A stretch of DNA of 64,000 nucleotides from Bugulina stolonifera. Its lineage: Eukaryota > Bryozoa > Gymnolaemata > Cheilostomatida > Bugulidae. Location of the stretch: positions 13,530,158 through 13,594,157 of the forward strand of contig OW285195.1 of assembly GCA_935421135.1 (NCBI GenBank), written 5' to 3'. Of the stretch, positions 51,301 to 63,300 are shown piece by piece; the first letter of the stretch is position 1, and every line of letters starts with the position of its first letter. The notes below the pieces were generated by a model, which saw only the letters and a list, made by a program, of their open reading frames with translations, searched no databases and was not told where the DNA came from. Both the position numbers and the translations under genes were made by a program.

Positions 51301-54300
51301 TGTAAACAATATTATGCTTTTTTCACCTTTTCACTTTGACTAGAGAGAAATACTTCACCTTACTTATAATTCGTTTTTATACTACTATAACTAAAAAAAA
51401 AAAAAAAAAGAGACCAATAGTTTTTATCTTACCTGCATTCTTTTTTTTTCTTTGCTTTTTAGATTTCTGCTTGATTCTTGATTCTTTTATTTTTTCTCTA
51501 TTTATCTTCGTAATAAAACAATACTACTGAAGAAAGCTGCATCTTTTCTATCTTGGAATAATACTCATCCATGGGTTGTTGTGGTCTCGCCCCTATCCGA
51601 GGCCCGCTCCGGGGAGGACGGAGAGTCCACCATGTTAGAAAGATCCTTTCGGGCAGGACTCCCCACTCCTATTATTTTCCCCTTCTTCCGTGCCTCTTTT
51701 AACGCATCCACCTCTTCTTTCCTCTTCTGACTGCACTCTTCTTCCTCAATAATTCCATCCATTTGTGAGTCCGTTAAGCCCGCAAATAACTCTTCTTGGT
51801 TTTGTACTATGTTGTCAGTATCCATTGATAATGTACTATTGTAGTAGTGTAGCTGTACAGTAGTGATGTGGTGAACTTTGAATGCTGAGACTGTGATCCC
51901 ACTCTCCCTTTATACAACTGCTCATTTCTTGACTCCTCCCTTTTTTTATCCAATCCCAATGTGACCCGATGTGAATCCGAAGCCTCCCGATGCATCCCGA
52001 TGTGAATCCGAAGCCTTCCGATGCATCCCGATGTGATTCCGAAGCTTCCCGATGCATCCCGATGTGAATCCGAAGCTTCCCGATGCATCCCGATGTGAAT
52101 CCGAAGCTTCCCGATGCATCCCGATGTGATTCCGAAGCTTCCCGATGCATCCCGATGTGATTCCGAAGCTTCCCGATGCATCCCGATGTGAATCCGAAGC
52201 TTCCCGATGCATCCCGATGTGATTCCGAAGCTTCCCGATGCATCCCGATGTGATTCCGAAGCTTCCCGATGCATCCCGATGTGATTCCGAAGCTTCCCGA
52301 TGCATCCCGATGTGATTCCGAAGCTTCCCGATGCATCCCGATGCATCCCGATGTGAATTGACACATCGGGATGCATCGGGAAGCTTCGGGATGCATCGGG
52401 ATGCATCGGGAAGCTTCGGAATCACATCGGGAAGCTTCGGATTCACATCGGGATGCATCGGGAAGCTTCGGAATCACATCGGGATGCATCGGGAAGCTTC
52501 GGAATCACATCGGGATGCATCGGGAGGCTTCGGATTCACATCGGGGTGCATCGGGAGGCTTCGGATTCACATCGGGGTGCATCGGGAGGCTTCGGATTCA
52601 CATCGGGGTGCATCGGGAGGCTTCGGATTCACATCGGGGTGCATCGGGAGGCTTCGGATTCACATCGGGAGGCTTCGGATTCACATCGGGGTGGGGAAAT
52701 GGTTAGACTCCGCCCACTGAATACTACTATTTAAGGTATAAGTTTCTCACTCTAGCAGTATGAACAATCAGCCTCTAGTCAACAGAGTGAGAGTAAACAG
52801 AGACAGCTACCTACTAGTCAGTGCCTGATCAGAGATGTCAACAAGTAGAACATAAGGTTAGTGTTAAATGGAGTAATTGGCAGCAATTGTGAAGTGTTTA
52901 TTGTATAAAATGCTATCAAGCTAAAAAATAACTCACACCCTACTACTATATATTTTTATAGGGAGGCTAAACAATTTAATATATTACATTATAGTCCCAC
53001 CCCAGTGGAACTCGGAATGGGCGGCGGGCCGCTGCCTAGTCGCTTGGCCCGGTGGATACGGGGCACCGGCGTCGCCTCCACGTGTACGGTCGGCGCCGCA
53101 CGCAACGTGGGCGGACGCGGCTTGACCGCCTCAAACGATTGGTCGTTCGGGTGAGTGGGGGTTGCGGGGTGGGGAGGGTGGGCGGCGGCGGAGGAGGGGT
53201 GGCGGTGATGACGGTGATGGCGGCGGCGGCGGCGGCGGCGGTGGTGGTGGTGGTGGCGGCGGCGGCGGCGGTGGCGGTGGTGGTGGTGGCGGCGGTGGTG
53301 GTGGTGGCGGTGGTGGCGGCGGCGGCGGTGGCGGCGACGGTGGTGAGGGCGGTGGTGGTGGCGGCGGCGGCGGCGGTGGTGAGGGCGGCGGTGGCGGCGG
53401 CGGCGACGGCGGTGGCGCGGACGGGACGAGGGCGGTGGCGGGGAGGAGGGAGGAGTGGGAGGTGGGGGAGGGGGAGGGGAGGAGGGTGGGAAGGAGGAAG
53501 GGAAGGGGTCGTGGCCGGGTTCGGGGTCAAGTGTGCAAATGTTTTTTCGACCAATCAGAAGGGGGGATTTTGGGGTGACCTTGGCAAGGTCGTGTGCAAA
53601 ATTTTTGTGCTCTTCTGTGATTGGTTGAAATCGGAAATACCGGCTTGTGATTGGTTGAAAACAGGGGTCAATGAGTGCGTGTCTGTCTAGAAGTGCACTG
53701 ACTATACTACTAGTATATATCATTCTGTTATACCTAAATGAGTTTATTCTGCTAAAATCCTCCCAGTTTCCAAGGCTTCTTGGAATTATTCCCTTCGGGT
53801 ATGGCTAATTAGATAGTACATATACATTTAGGTGGAGCAGGAGATGAAATTATAATTTCTGGCACCAAGTTTTCCACGACAGCAGCCGATAACATGGTGA
53901 TGATTGGAAAGTCTGCTTGTACTGCTTCAGCATCAACTGCTACTCAAATAACCTGTACACTTGGGAAAGGAGATATAGGTAAGTGAGGGCGAGTTTCACT
54001 GGCACCCATTGCAGAATCATTAAGGGAACAGATAGTTTTACAGGCTAATGCATACAAAAGTACTGATTGAATATAAAACATGTTTTATTTCATTAACTTA
54101 TCTGGTGCAATTATAAACAGCTTTTTATGTAAAGCATTAATACCTGTATACAGATTAAAAAGTGTAATTTCATTGAGCTCTGGGCATACACCACGTATAA
54201 TAGTATGCATGAACACATTCACATATACCTAAAACATTGAATTATCACGTATTTTATGCATTGATCTTATAGGAACTCATGAGGTCAAGGTCACTGTAGC

Positions 54301-57300
54301 TGGGAAAGGTTTAGCATCAGAAACTGTGTCATTTACGATTGACACTGGGGCTGTCAGCAGTGTAGATCCAGCCACAGGAAGTACAGAAGGTAAGCTTTTG
54401 AAAAATCTAAGCAGTCACCCACTCATCAAGCCATCATGGTAGCTGTGTGTTTAAATAGACAACACATGTTTTTGAACTCAACCATTGAATACGATTGATA
54501 CTTGACAGCGTATTGCAAATGCGCTGTTGCAATTCTCTCAATATAACACCAGAAATGGACACGCAGGACTACATGTACAATTTTTTAAACCACTTGCATA
54601 TCTTTGCTGTACAGATTTAATGCACTCACTGGTAGACATAATATTTAGGAGGGACAAACATAACTATAACTGGAGAAGGTTTTACCCATGATTCCATTGT
54701 AACCGTTGACGGAAACGCTTGTGAGGTCATCGGTAGCATAACCCCAACTCAGATGGTCTGCATAACTCCAGACAATACAAAGACTATCGCCGTTACCATC
54801 TCTGTTTCTTCTGGAGGACAGACCTTAGAAAAGACGTCTGCTTACACATACGATGATGCTCATACACCAAAAGTAACATCAGTCACTCCTTCTTCTCCTT
54901 CTGCTTCAGGTAACTTTAAAACACATTCAAATTGAGTATTAGCTTTCAACTCTGGAACCAAAAGCAATGACACCAATACTCTTGTAGGAGGAGAGAAGCT
55001 GGAAGTTAAAGGAGAAGGTTTCCAGGGCTACAGCTCGCTGATAGCACAACTGAAAGACTCGTCTGGTAACTTCACAAGTCTAGAACTAATAGAGGTTGAG
55101 ACAAATGACAGCCAGACAGCGGCAGTTTTACCGCCTCTACCACCTGGAGTCTACACTCTAACTGTCAAGTCTAGAGAGAAAGGTCTGGCCAAGTTTACAG
55201 GGTAAGAACATCTCCTTGATAGATATTATTGTTTTTTACTTATCAAACATAGAAGGTATTCTATCTCTTTGCAGCAAAAGCTATGCGTAGTTGTTGAAAG
55301 GTTCAGTTTAGATAAGGCATGCTAGCATAGATTCCCTTCTTCAATACTAAGCTGTTGACTACACATTGCCCAGCTTTACTCAAAGAATTTGAAACTCTTA
55401 AAATTTTATTATGATTCTGGTAGAAAAGACTTGTTAGATATATTCTCTATGCAGTGAGTCTAACAGGTACATGCACTGGTTAACTACATGTACTAGTTAA
55501 CTGCATGTACTAGTTAACTACATGTACTAGTTAACTACATGTACTAGTTAACTACATGTACCAGTTAACTAAATTTTCAATCATTTTTACTTTAGATCAG
55601 CAACACTCACAGTCACCCTCAGAGTTGACGCAATCTCAGCTCAGAAAGGATCATTTGAAGGTGGAACCAGACTAACCATAAAAGGAGCAGGTTTTGGCAC
55701 CGATGCTGAACAAGTAAGTTTGAACCATTACTTATTCAAAAAACAACCTTTAGTGATTGCTGTTTGTTTGGTCCATCGTTACTTGTATTTATTGATATTG
55801 CAAAAAGTTGCAGTTGCCAATCAGACACTGTTTATTGATTGTAAAAAATATAATTTGTACAATATTTTAATGATAATTTCTGATTCTTAAGAACCTTTTC
55901 ATTTCTCTTTGAATTGAACATCTGCTGTCATACAGTCTCCGTACTTGAACGAAAAAATTTATCTCTCTACAAGTAGCTATTCAGTTCAGCAGCTCCGAAG
56001 ACCTAGAGATTGGGTGATCCCAGGAATCTATAGGTTGTACAACACACTGTATATACCAATGGCACTTTCCAACACTAAACTTATTTCAAATATATGATAA
56101 GCCTAGGAAGCTTCACCAGAGACAGGAGCTATCAGTAAAATTTCAGCCGGAGAAGTTGTCTTCTCCATTATTATTTGGTGTCACTTTCCACCAACTATCC
56201 CAACCACAAACAAAGACCTAAGGCTGCATGGAAGTGTGCAGCAATGCTGTGAAGATCCCTATTGGGTTAAGGATATTACTAAGTCTAGTAGTTTACATGT
56301 AGTTCACATACTCTTACGGATGTTATACAGGTGAGTGTTAAGACTGGAACAGTCGAGTGTGACATAGACTTACTGGCAGATGATGAGATTGTCTGTTTTA
56401 CTGGGAGAGGAAGTAGAACTGTGGTAGTAAGCAACTCTGGGATAGATCCTGGTAGGTTATGACTCGGAAGTATCTTCATAAGAATTTAGACTTGTACAAC
56501 TTAAATTATCTTGCGGGACCAACCAATTTGGGTTGGTCCCTGTCCAATTTAATTTGCCAGCTTTTAGGAACACAAGCTACACCATTCTACCAGTGATCGC
56601 ACGAGATCAGTGAAGGTATTGGCTTTGTATTCATTTAACTTACACAATGTGTAATTAAGATGTTGGCGTAGGTCAGAAGTTTTATAATAAGAAGTAGTAC
56701 TGGACACAATTATTTTTTATTCTTAATATTTCAATATCAGCCCAGCACCATGGTTGATCGAAAAAAGTTTTACACGTACATGTAATTTTATTTTCATTAG
56801 TACATGGAGAAGGTTTTTCCTGGAGTCCATCTATGGTAACCATAGCTGCTGGAGACACAGTGAGGTAACAAAGTGCAATATCCTGTTTGTTGTTATTACT
56901 TTCTTAGAATTATGTTGGCTCCTTTGATCAAGTTGGTGTTTTCTAAAGGTTAGCAGAAATGAAATACTCTTATCTCTGGTTCACGTATAACCGCTGTATC
57001 AAACACAAACATCTGTGCATAAACTTTGCAGATTTAAATGGGATTCTCCGGAGTTTGTTGAGAACATCAAGTTCAAGGTCGCACAGACCCCCAGTGCAGA
57101 GGATGACATTGATGGGACAGGATTTGATAGCGGAGGAGGCTCTAGAAGTAATGGTTAGTTATCATATTATGGTGGATTTAAATCATTTACATATTCCTTA
57201 TACAGAAGAGTGGTAGATTTGTAATTAATTCTCTACTTGCAACAATTTTTAAGGAAGAGAAGAGATTTGCTGCTATTATCATGTTGAAATGTTGTGTTTC

Positions 57301-60300
57301 TGTAAATAAATGAGGTTGCTATTGCTAAGCATTTTAAAAATCAATTTAACTTTGGTCCAACAAAGGCTACCTACATAACTGCTATAACCTACATGTATGT
57401 TTCTGGTAGCGTGCTTGTATTGTTTTATATTATTTTGTTCCCTGTAGGAATTCAGCATTAAATAGCAAACCTCTAAGGCATGTTGCTAGATAAGAATTAT
57501 ACATGTATGACATAATGGTTGCTTAACAGGGCATTTTGATTACCAATACAACGCTGCGGGAACATTCTATTTCACAACTGGAAGGTTGGGGCCCAATGAG
57601 GACATTGAGCTGAGAGGGAAAGTGGTAGTTGAAGCAAGGCAGGCTTTTACTTCGAGTGTTATCGTGACTCGAGGTGGTCAAGTCGCTGAGATGAACTTGG
57701 GTTCAGGTAATGCCAGCTCACCAAACAAGGCATTCTTCAACCTTGTGTATAAAATTTAAATAAAATGTATATATTTGTCTCAAAAATTAATCTATACCTA
57801 ACATCTACCTAAATTATGTCACACACATGTACACCTGTTTGCCTGAGGGTTTGGCGAGGCCCTCTGTAGCTATCTCTTTGTAAATGTAGGAGTAACCATC
57901 ACAGAGGGCACTGACTGTGGTGAAGAAGGTACAACGGATGCCATTGGTTCATGCACCGAGAGTAATCCAATCACACCAGGAGATTCAGAATTTACTTATA
58001 TGGAATGCTACACACCTGAAGTGACAGCACAAGATGTGACACAGGGATTTATCGATACTGCCATCACCATAACCGGAACAGGTGAGTAATATGAATGGGA
58101 GTACGTTGACCTGTAGACAGGAGTCAATGAACCCAGATGACAATTCCAGTAATGACCCATAGCTCATCAAAAAGAGGCCTAGGATTAGCTGGAAAGTTTC
58201 AGTACATACCAGGAGTTCTACACCGGTAGTGAGCACAGAAGTTGAACAAATTCTCAGAATAACAAATTTCTTCATATTTGTTTTGCTATGTGCATCTAAC
58301 TCTCTGAGCAGGTTTCTCTTCTACTGCTTGTGACAATGAGGTCACTATTGGAGAATACAGCTGCACTGCAACTTCTGCCTCAACCAATCAAATTGTCTGC
58401 ACCATGGATGCTGCAGAAGAACCAGATGTTGGACTCAGTTTCCATTTAAATGTGAGTTATCCAGGAAACTTCATTGGCTCTAAAATCCTATGATAAACTA
58501 AGCAGTATATGCTGAATTAGGTCAACTAGTAAGACGGGTTTGCGGACAAGGGAGGGCAATTCTGTTACAGTATTCAAAATTGAGTGAAGCAAAACAGTCA
58601 ACTATGTTGATGAATAATTCCTTCCAAGATTGCCTAGTTTATGCGTATACATTATTAGCTACATGTAGTGTACTACATTGCATTTGGCAGAAATTTGTTA
58701 ATCAATTTTACATCAGTTCATTAGTATGTGTTTTGTAGCTGGTAATTGCAATATGGCCATAATTGGCCCAATGTCAAATTGTCTTCTCACAAGATACATG
58801 CTTGTTGTGTAGCACCTGTGTAGCACCTGCAATAGAATGCTACCTTTCAACAGGTGAGAGTGAACAACAGAGGAAATGCCAACATCAAATCTGATAATCG
58901 TACATTTGCTTTGCTCCCTTCTATAGCAGCTATAAATCCAACCAAAGGATCGGTACATGGTGGTACACAAATAACCATAGATGGAGCTGGATTTGTTGGT
59001 ATGAGCATAGCATTCTACATATGTATGTAGTCATATTAGACAGTGACACAGCAAAACCAGTAACTCATTCTATTATATGCTCCGACACGCATGTTGTATG
59101 TTATTATTGTATTGTAAATAAGCCAGGTGACTACACATACAACCCAAATGAACGAACTTGTTATTGGACGATGGGAATGTTTCAGGTGTTACGACTGTCT
59201 CCATTGGTTTATCATCATGTGCCATAGACTCACAGACATTCACAGAGATAGTTTGTACTACGAGTGCTGCAGGATCTGAAACGACTCAGACAATTGCAGT
59301 CACAGTAACTAACTCACTAGGTGTGACATTGCCAGTAAAGTGTGGTGCAGGTAGTTGTGAATATATGTATGAAGACGCCTCCACACCCACCCTTACTTCT
59401 GTAACATCTCCCTCTGGTGTAAGTTTTTGTAAATGTATCAGCATGCTTTACTGCAGATTATAATATTTATATGCAAATATCTTGGAGTGTTACACATAAC
59501 GTAGGTGCTGTTGGAAGAGCCTGCTGCCAACTGGTATACTCTGTCAACTTGGTAATACTACCATTAACACCTCGAATCCATGGCTATACCTCAGAATATT
59601 ACTTAATACAGGCAGCACCACATTCTTCAGAAAATATGTAAAATAACCCCACAAAATATTTTTAAGCTGGTAGTTTTAAAACTAACAAACTTTTTAGATT
59701 ATATACATGTATTAGCTTACCACATAAGCAACTTAAGGTAATAACGCATGCCTGTGTTTCCCTTTCATTTTATAGCAGCATGTTCATGATATCCGTCTAT
59801 ATCAATAAGCTCTACTTATTACTACACATCATGTGCATTTTAAAAGGTTTTGTGAGCTAGAATTTTAATTGCATAAATAATAGCATAAGACACATTTTAT
59901 GTTCCATATATTTCGACTAAAATCTTGGTGTCATCATGACAGGAAACAGAAAATGGTTACTTGTTTCTCATGATGACAAATTGTTGTTAAAATAATACAA
60001 AAAATATAAATAAACAAAATACTATTAAGAAACATGTACAGTGTATGTTTACAATTCAACTGCAAAGGTTAATTATTTGCAGAATATAGTCACAGCGTCT
60101 ACTACTATGGAGATGGCTGGTACTGGACTAGGTACGGAGACAGGTGATGTCACCATCTGGGTGGGAGATGTAGAGGGCACTGTGAGTGCTGTCGCTGACA
60201 CTAGTGTCACATTTTCTATCTGTGGTCTGAAAACTGGTACACATGCTACCAAGGTGCTTGTCGCAGGCCTAGGTAATATTTTTTAGATAATTTAATTTTA

Positions 60301-63300
60301 CATGTACTGTAGGTTCAGCAACTTTGAAGGTACGTTTTCTAAATATTTTTATAAATAAAAAATAATATGAGATATGATTTTACACAAGTTGGCTTCCAGG
60401 TATAATCAAACTTATACAGAATTTTGTATAATGAATATTACAGAGTACTTGCAGGTGGTTCATCACCTCCCAAATTGCCACAATAATATGTGGATGAATG
60501 ACAAGGATTTTTAACGTTGTCCAATTGAGGCACATCAGTAGGCTCATATAAGATCAGAACAGTATTGTGGCATTTAGCATTTAACGAAAAGCATATGTAT
60601 GTACAATCAAACATCTTAACCTATCATGTGTGCTACTAGTATTTTATTGCAAAGAATATACTTGTAGAATAAATATCAGGTGGTAACTAGCAAAATCCTT
60701 GCAGAACTCCTGCTATATACAAAGTATATATACAGTTATATAATATATATATACATGCATGTACGTGTACAGTATATACAGTAAACAATGGGCTCACATA
60801 AGACACATCTTATTATATCACAGTATCTCTACCTTTTGTAGGTTTTGGCAATGGTCCATCTGTTTCTGTTGATCGAGTGGTTAACTCCATCTCACCAACT
60901 TCTGGCTCCATCCATGGAGGTCAAGAAGTAACCGTTGTCGGGGCCGGATTTACACCATCAACTACAGTGTCAATAAACGATATAACTTGCCAAATGACCA
61001 GTGTAACACCAACTGCGGTAGGCTAATATCAATATCAACATCAAGATAGCATGAATTTGATTGGCCGAAATGAAATCTTGCTATGGCTAGACCTAGTGTG
61101 TGGTTCATTGGTCCTTAGTCTATACTTGGCTGGTAGTGAAAATATCAAAAAGAAGCAATAAAGCGTAGAAATTATGTTTAGATTGAGCCACAACACTAAT
61201 AAAAGGGGTCAGATCAATGATTTGGCGCTCAACCCCTTATGAGTTCATGAGGGACCCATTCCATTCAAATTATGATCAAATTTACAACAATTAGAAGAAA
61301 GTTTGTACCAAAAAATGCTAAGTGATTGTCTAAAATGTGCGCTACCATTTGTTATTGACTTATATGTCATAGCCGCAGATTCTGGCATCCTGTTCTACCT
61401 GATATCACTGTACCTGTCCGTTCTCATGCGTTTATTTGATTAGTCATCCTATGTTTAGCCTCTCCTAACTATAGAATTTGACATCCTGTTTTTAGGTAAC
61501 GTGCATCACTGGTGCATCTCCTGAAATATCAAGCGCAAAAGTGAAGTTAGACGTGCACATTGCTGGGGCGGGCAGATCTACCAGTGCGAGATATGATTAT
61601 GATTCATCAATCACACCTACAGTGAGTAGACAACTTCACAATAACAATAACATTTATGCAGCAAGTCGCAGGTATAAAAGACTCTATATTTATTAGAATA
61701 ACATTGAAATACTGCAAATATTACAGTCTATCTAAATTAGTTTGCTAACTAATCCTTGTTACTACCTTTAATTCTTAACTATGTGGCATCGAAAAAGTCA
61801 TGGTTTGTCGGCCATTTTATTCCATAGATAACTGGCATTAACCCAACCGAAGGTGTAGCTGGAACAGTTATTACAATTGATGGAACCGGTTTCGCCAGTT
61901 CTGGAAGCAGCGTTCACCTGGGTAAGTCCTCCTTATCTTCCATGTTGCAAGTACCAGTAGAATCTGTAACACTCATGTCACCGAAATACTTTTACAATGT
62001 ACGATACACTTATATGAAATTACAGGGGACGTAGAATGCGCTATAAGCTCTGCTACTACTACCAGCATACTGTGTACAGCTGGAACCAGATCTCCTGGAG
62101 CCACCAATGTGACGGTCGCTGTCGATCAGATTGGAATCTCCAATAGTGATGTCAAATTTACTTATGAGCTCTCCACCACCAGCATTGACCCGGAGATAGG
62201 TAACACAAGTTTTGCTGCTAACTAGATTCCGTAGCTATAGAGGCTGCTGCTATTACACAAAGCTACTACCTTTGTACATATGAATACAAGTATAAACAGC
62301 CGTTGCTCCTAAATCTCCGGTTTACTACTCAGGCTCCTCTCATGAACTGAATCTTGATGTAACATTTTTTTAAAACTTTGCAATGTGAACAAGATTCTGT
62401 TGTGAAGTACGCACACTGCATGCATAGAAAACGGCAGCCTAAACAACAACAGAGACAGCAGCGGTAGTGTGCCATGTTTACAGGGCAGAAACTAGTCTGA
62501 ATCACAAAGGTTCACTGAACTAGTTGTTAGTAGATTTAGACCTTAATTATTCACCAGTCACTCTTTAATGATAATCATGATTTGAACCATAATAATTTTA
62601 GGAAGTTTTGGAGGTGGTCAAGTAATAACTGTAACAGGAAATGGATTCACAGAAGATGCCACTGTATCAGTTTGTGGAGTTATGTGTGAGATTACTCCTG
62701 GCTCAACTACCACTACCAGCATTATCTGTGCGACTCCTTCAATGGAGGCAGGCAAGTCAAATGAGTCGACAGCACCAACACACGTTTACAATAAAAAGTG
62801 AAATGAAAATATGTACGAATAGAATAACAATATTTTGACTGCTAACATTGATGTTATATACTGTGTGATGTTGTATCATTGTGTAGCAGTATATGTATTT
62901 CAGCTTTCTTTAGGCAATCTAAACTATCAGCATGTTATACACACACTAATATATGCCATGTACAAAATATGCAGACTACGGCAGTGGGAGCAAGTCATGT
63001 GACGTGGACGTGACTGTTGGCACAACAGTCTCTTCACTTGCTGCAGTCTACACCTACAAGACTGATGACACTCCTGTGATATCTAACGTCAGCCCAGCCA
63101 GAGGAGGAACTAAAGGGGGCACTAAGGTTACAATCGCCGGGGAGAATTTTAGGTAAGTCATCACTGGAATAACCTTGTTCAGTTTATTTATGAATGCATG
63201 AGCTTATGTGACCTAAATATAAATCTGTATGGTTGCACAAGGGAAAATGAGCTTTTAACCATTTTTCAACAATTTTAGGCATTATTTAGGTGTCATTTAA

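Larger units (their letters stand above)
42968..53711. mobile_element. Maverick/Polinton element E3 (capsid and integrase module), 10.7 kb
   Basis: The ends AGTAGTATAGTCAGTGCAC at 42968 and its complement ending at 53711 are flanked by AGTATA. Two 723-bp TIRs show no difference that I found. Ten + strand genes from 43747 to 51343 are all open. They are followed by a truncated copy of the E1 - strand gene, the 31-bp palindromic array, the E1-type promoter and leader exon, and then the right TIR with no polymerase. Identical TIRs and intact genes point to a recent insertion or to recent gene conversion. Confidence 0.95.

Noticed and set aside
55921..56090. Possible extra host exon after CATACAG
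   Set aside because: The flanking exons already join in phase and complete a TIG domain; no good donor or domain sequence is present.
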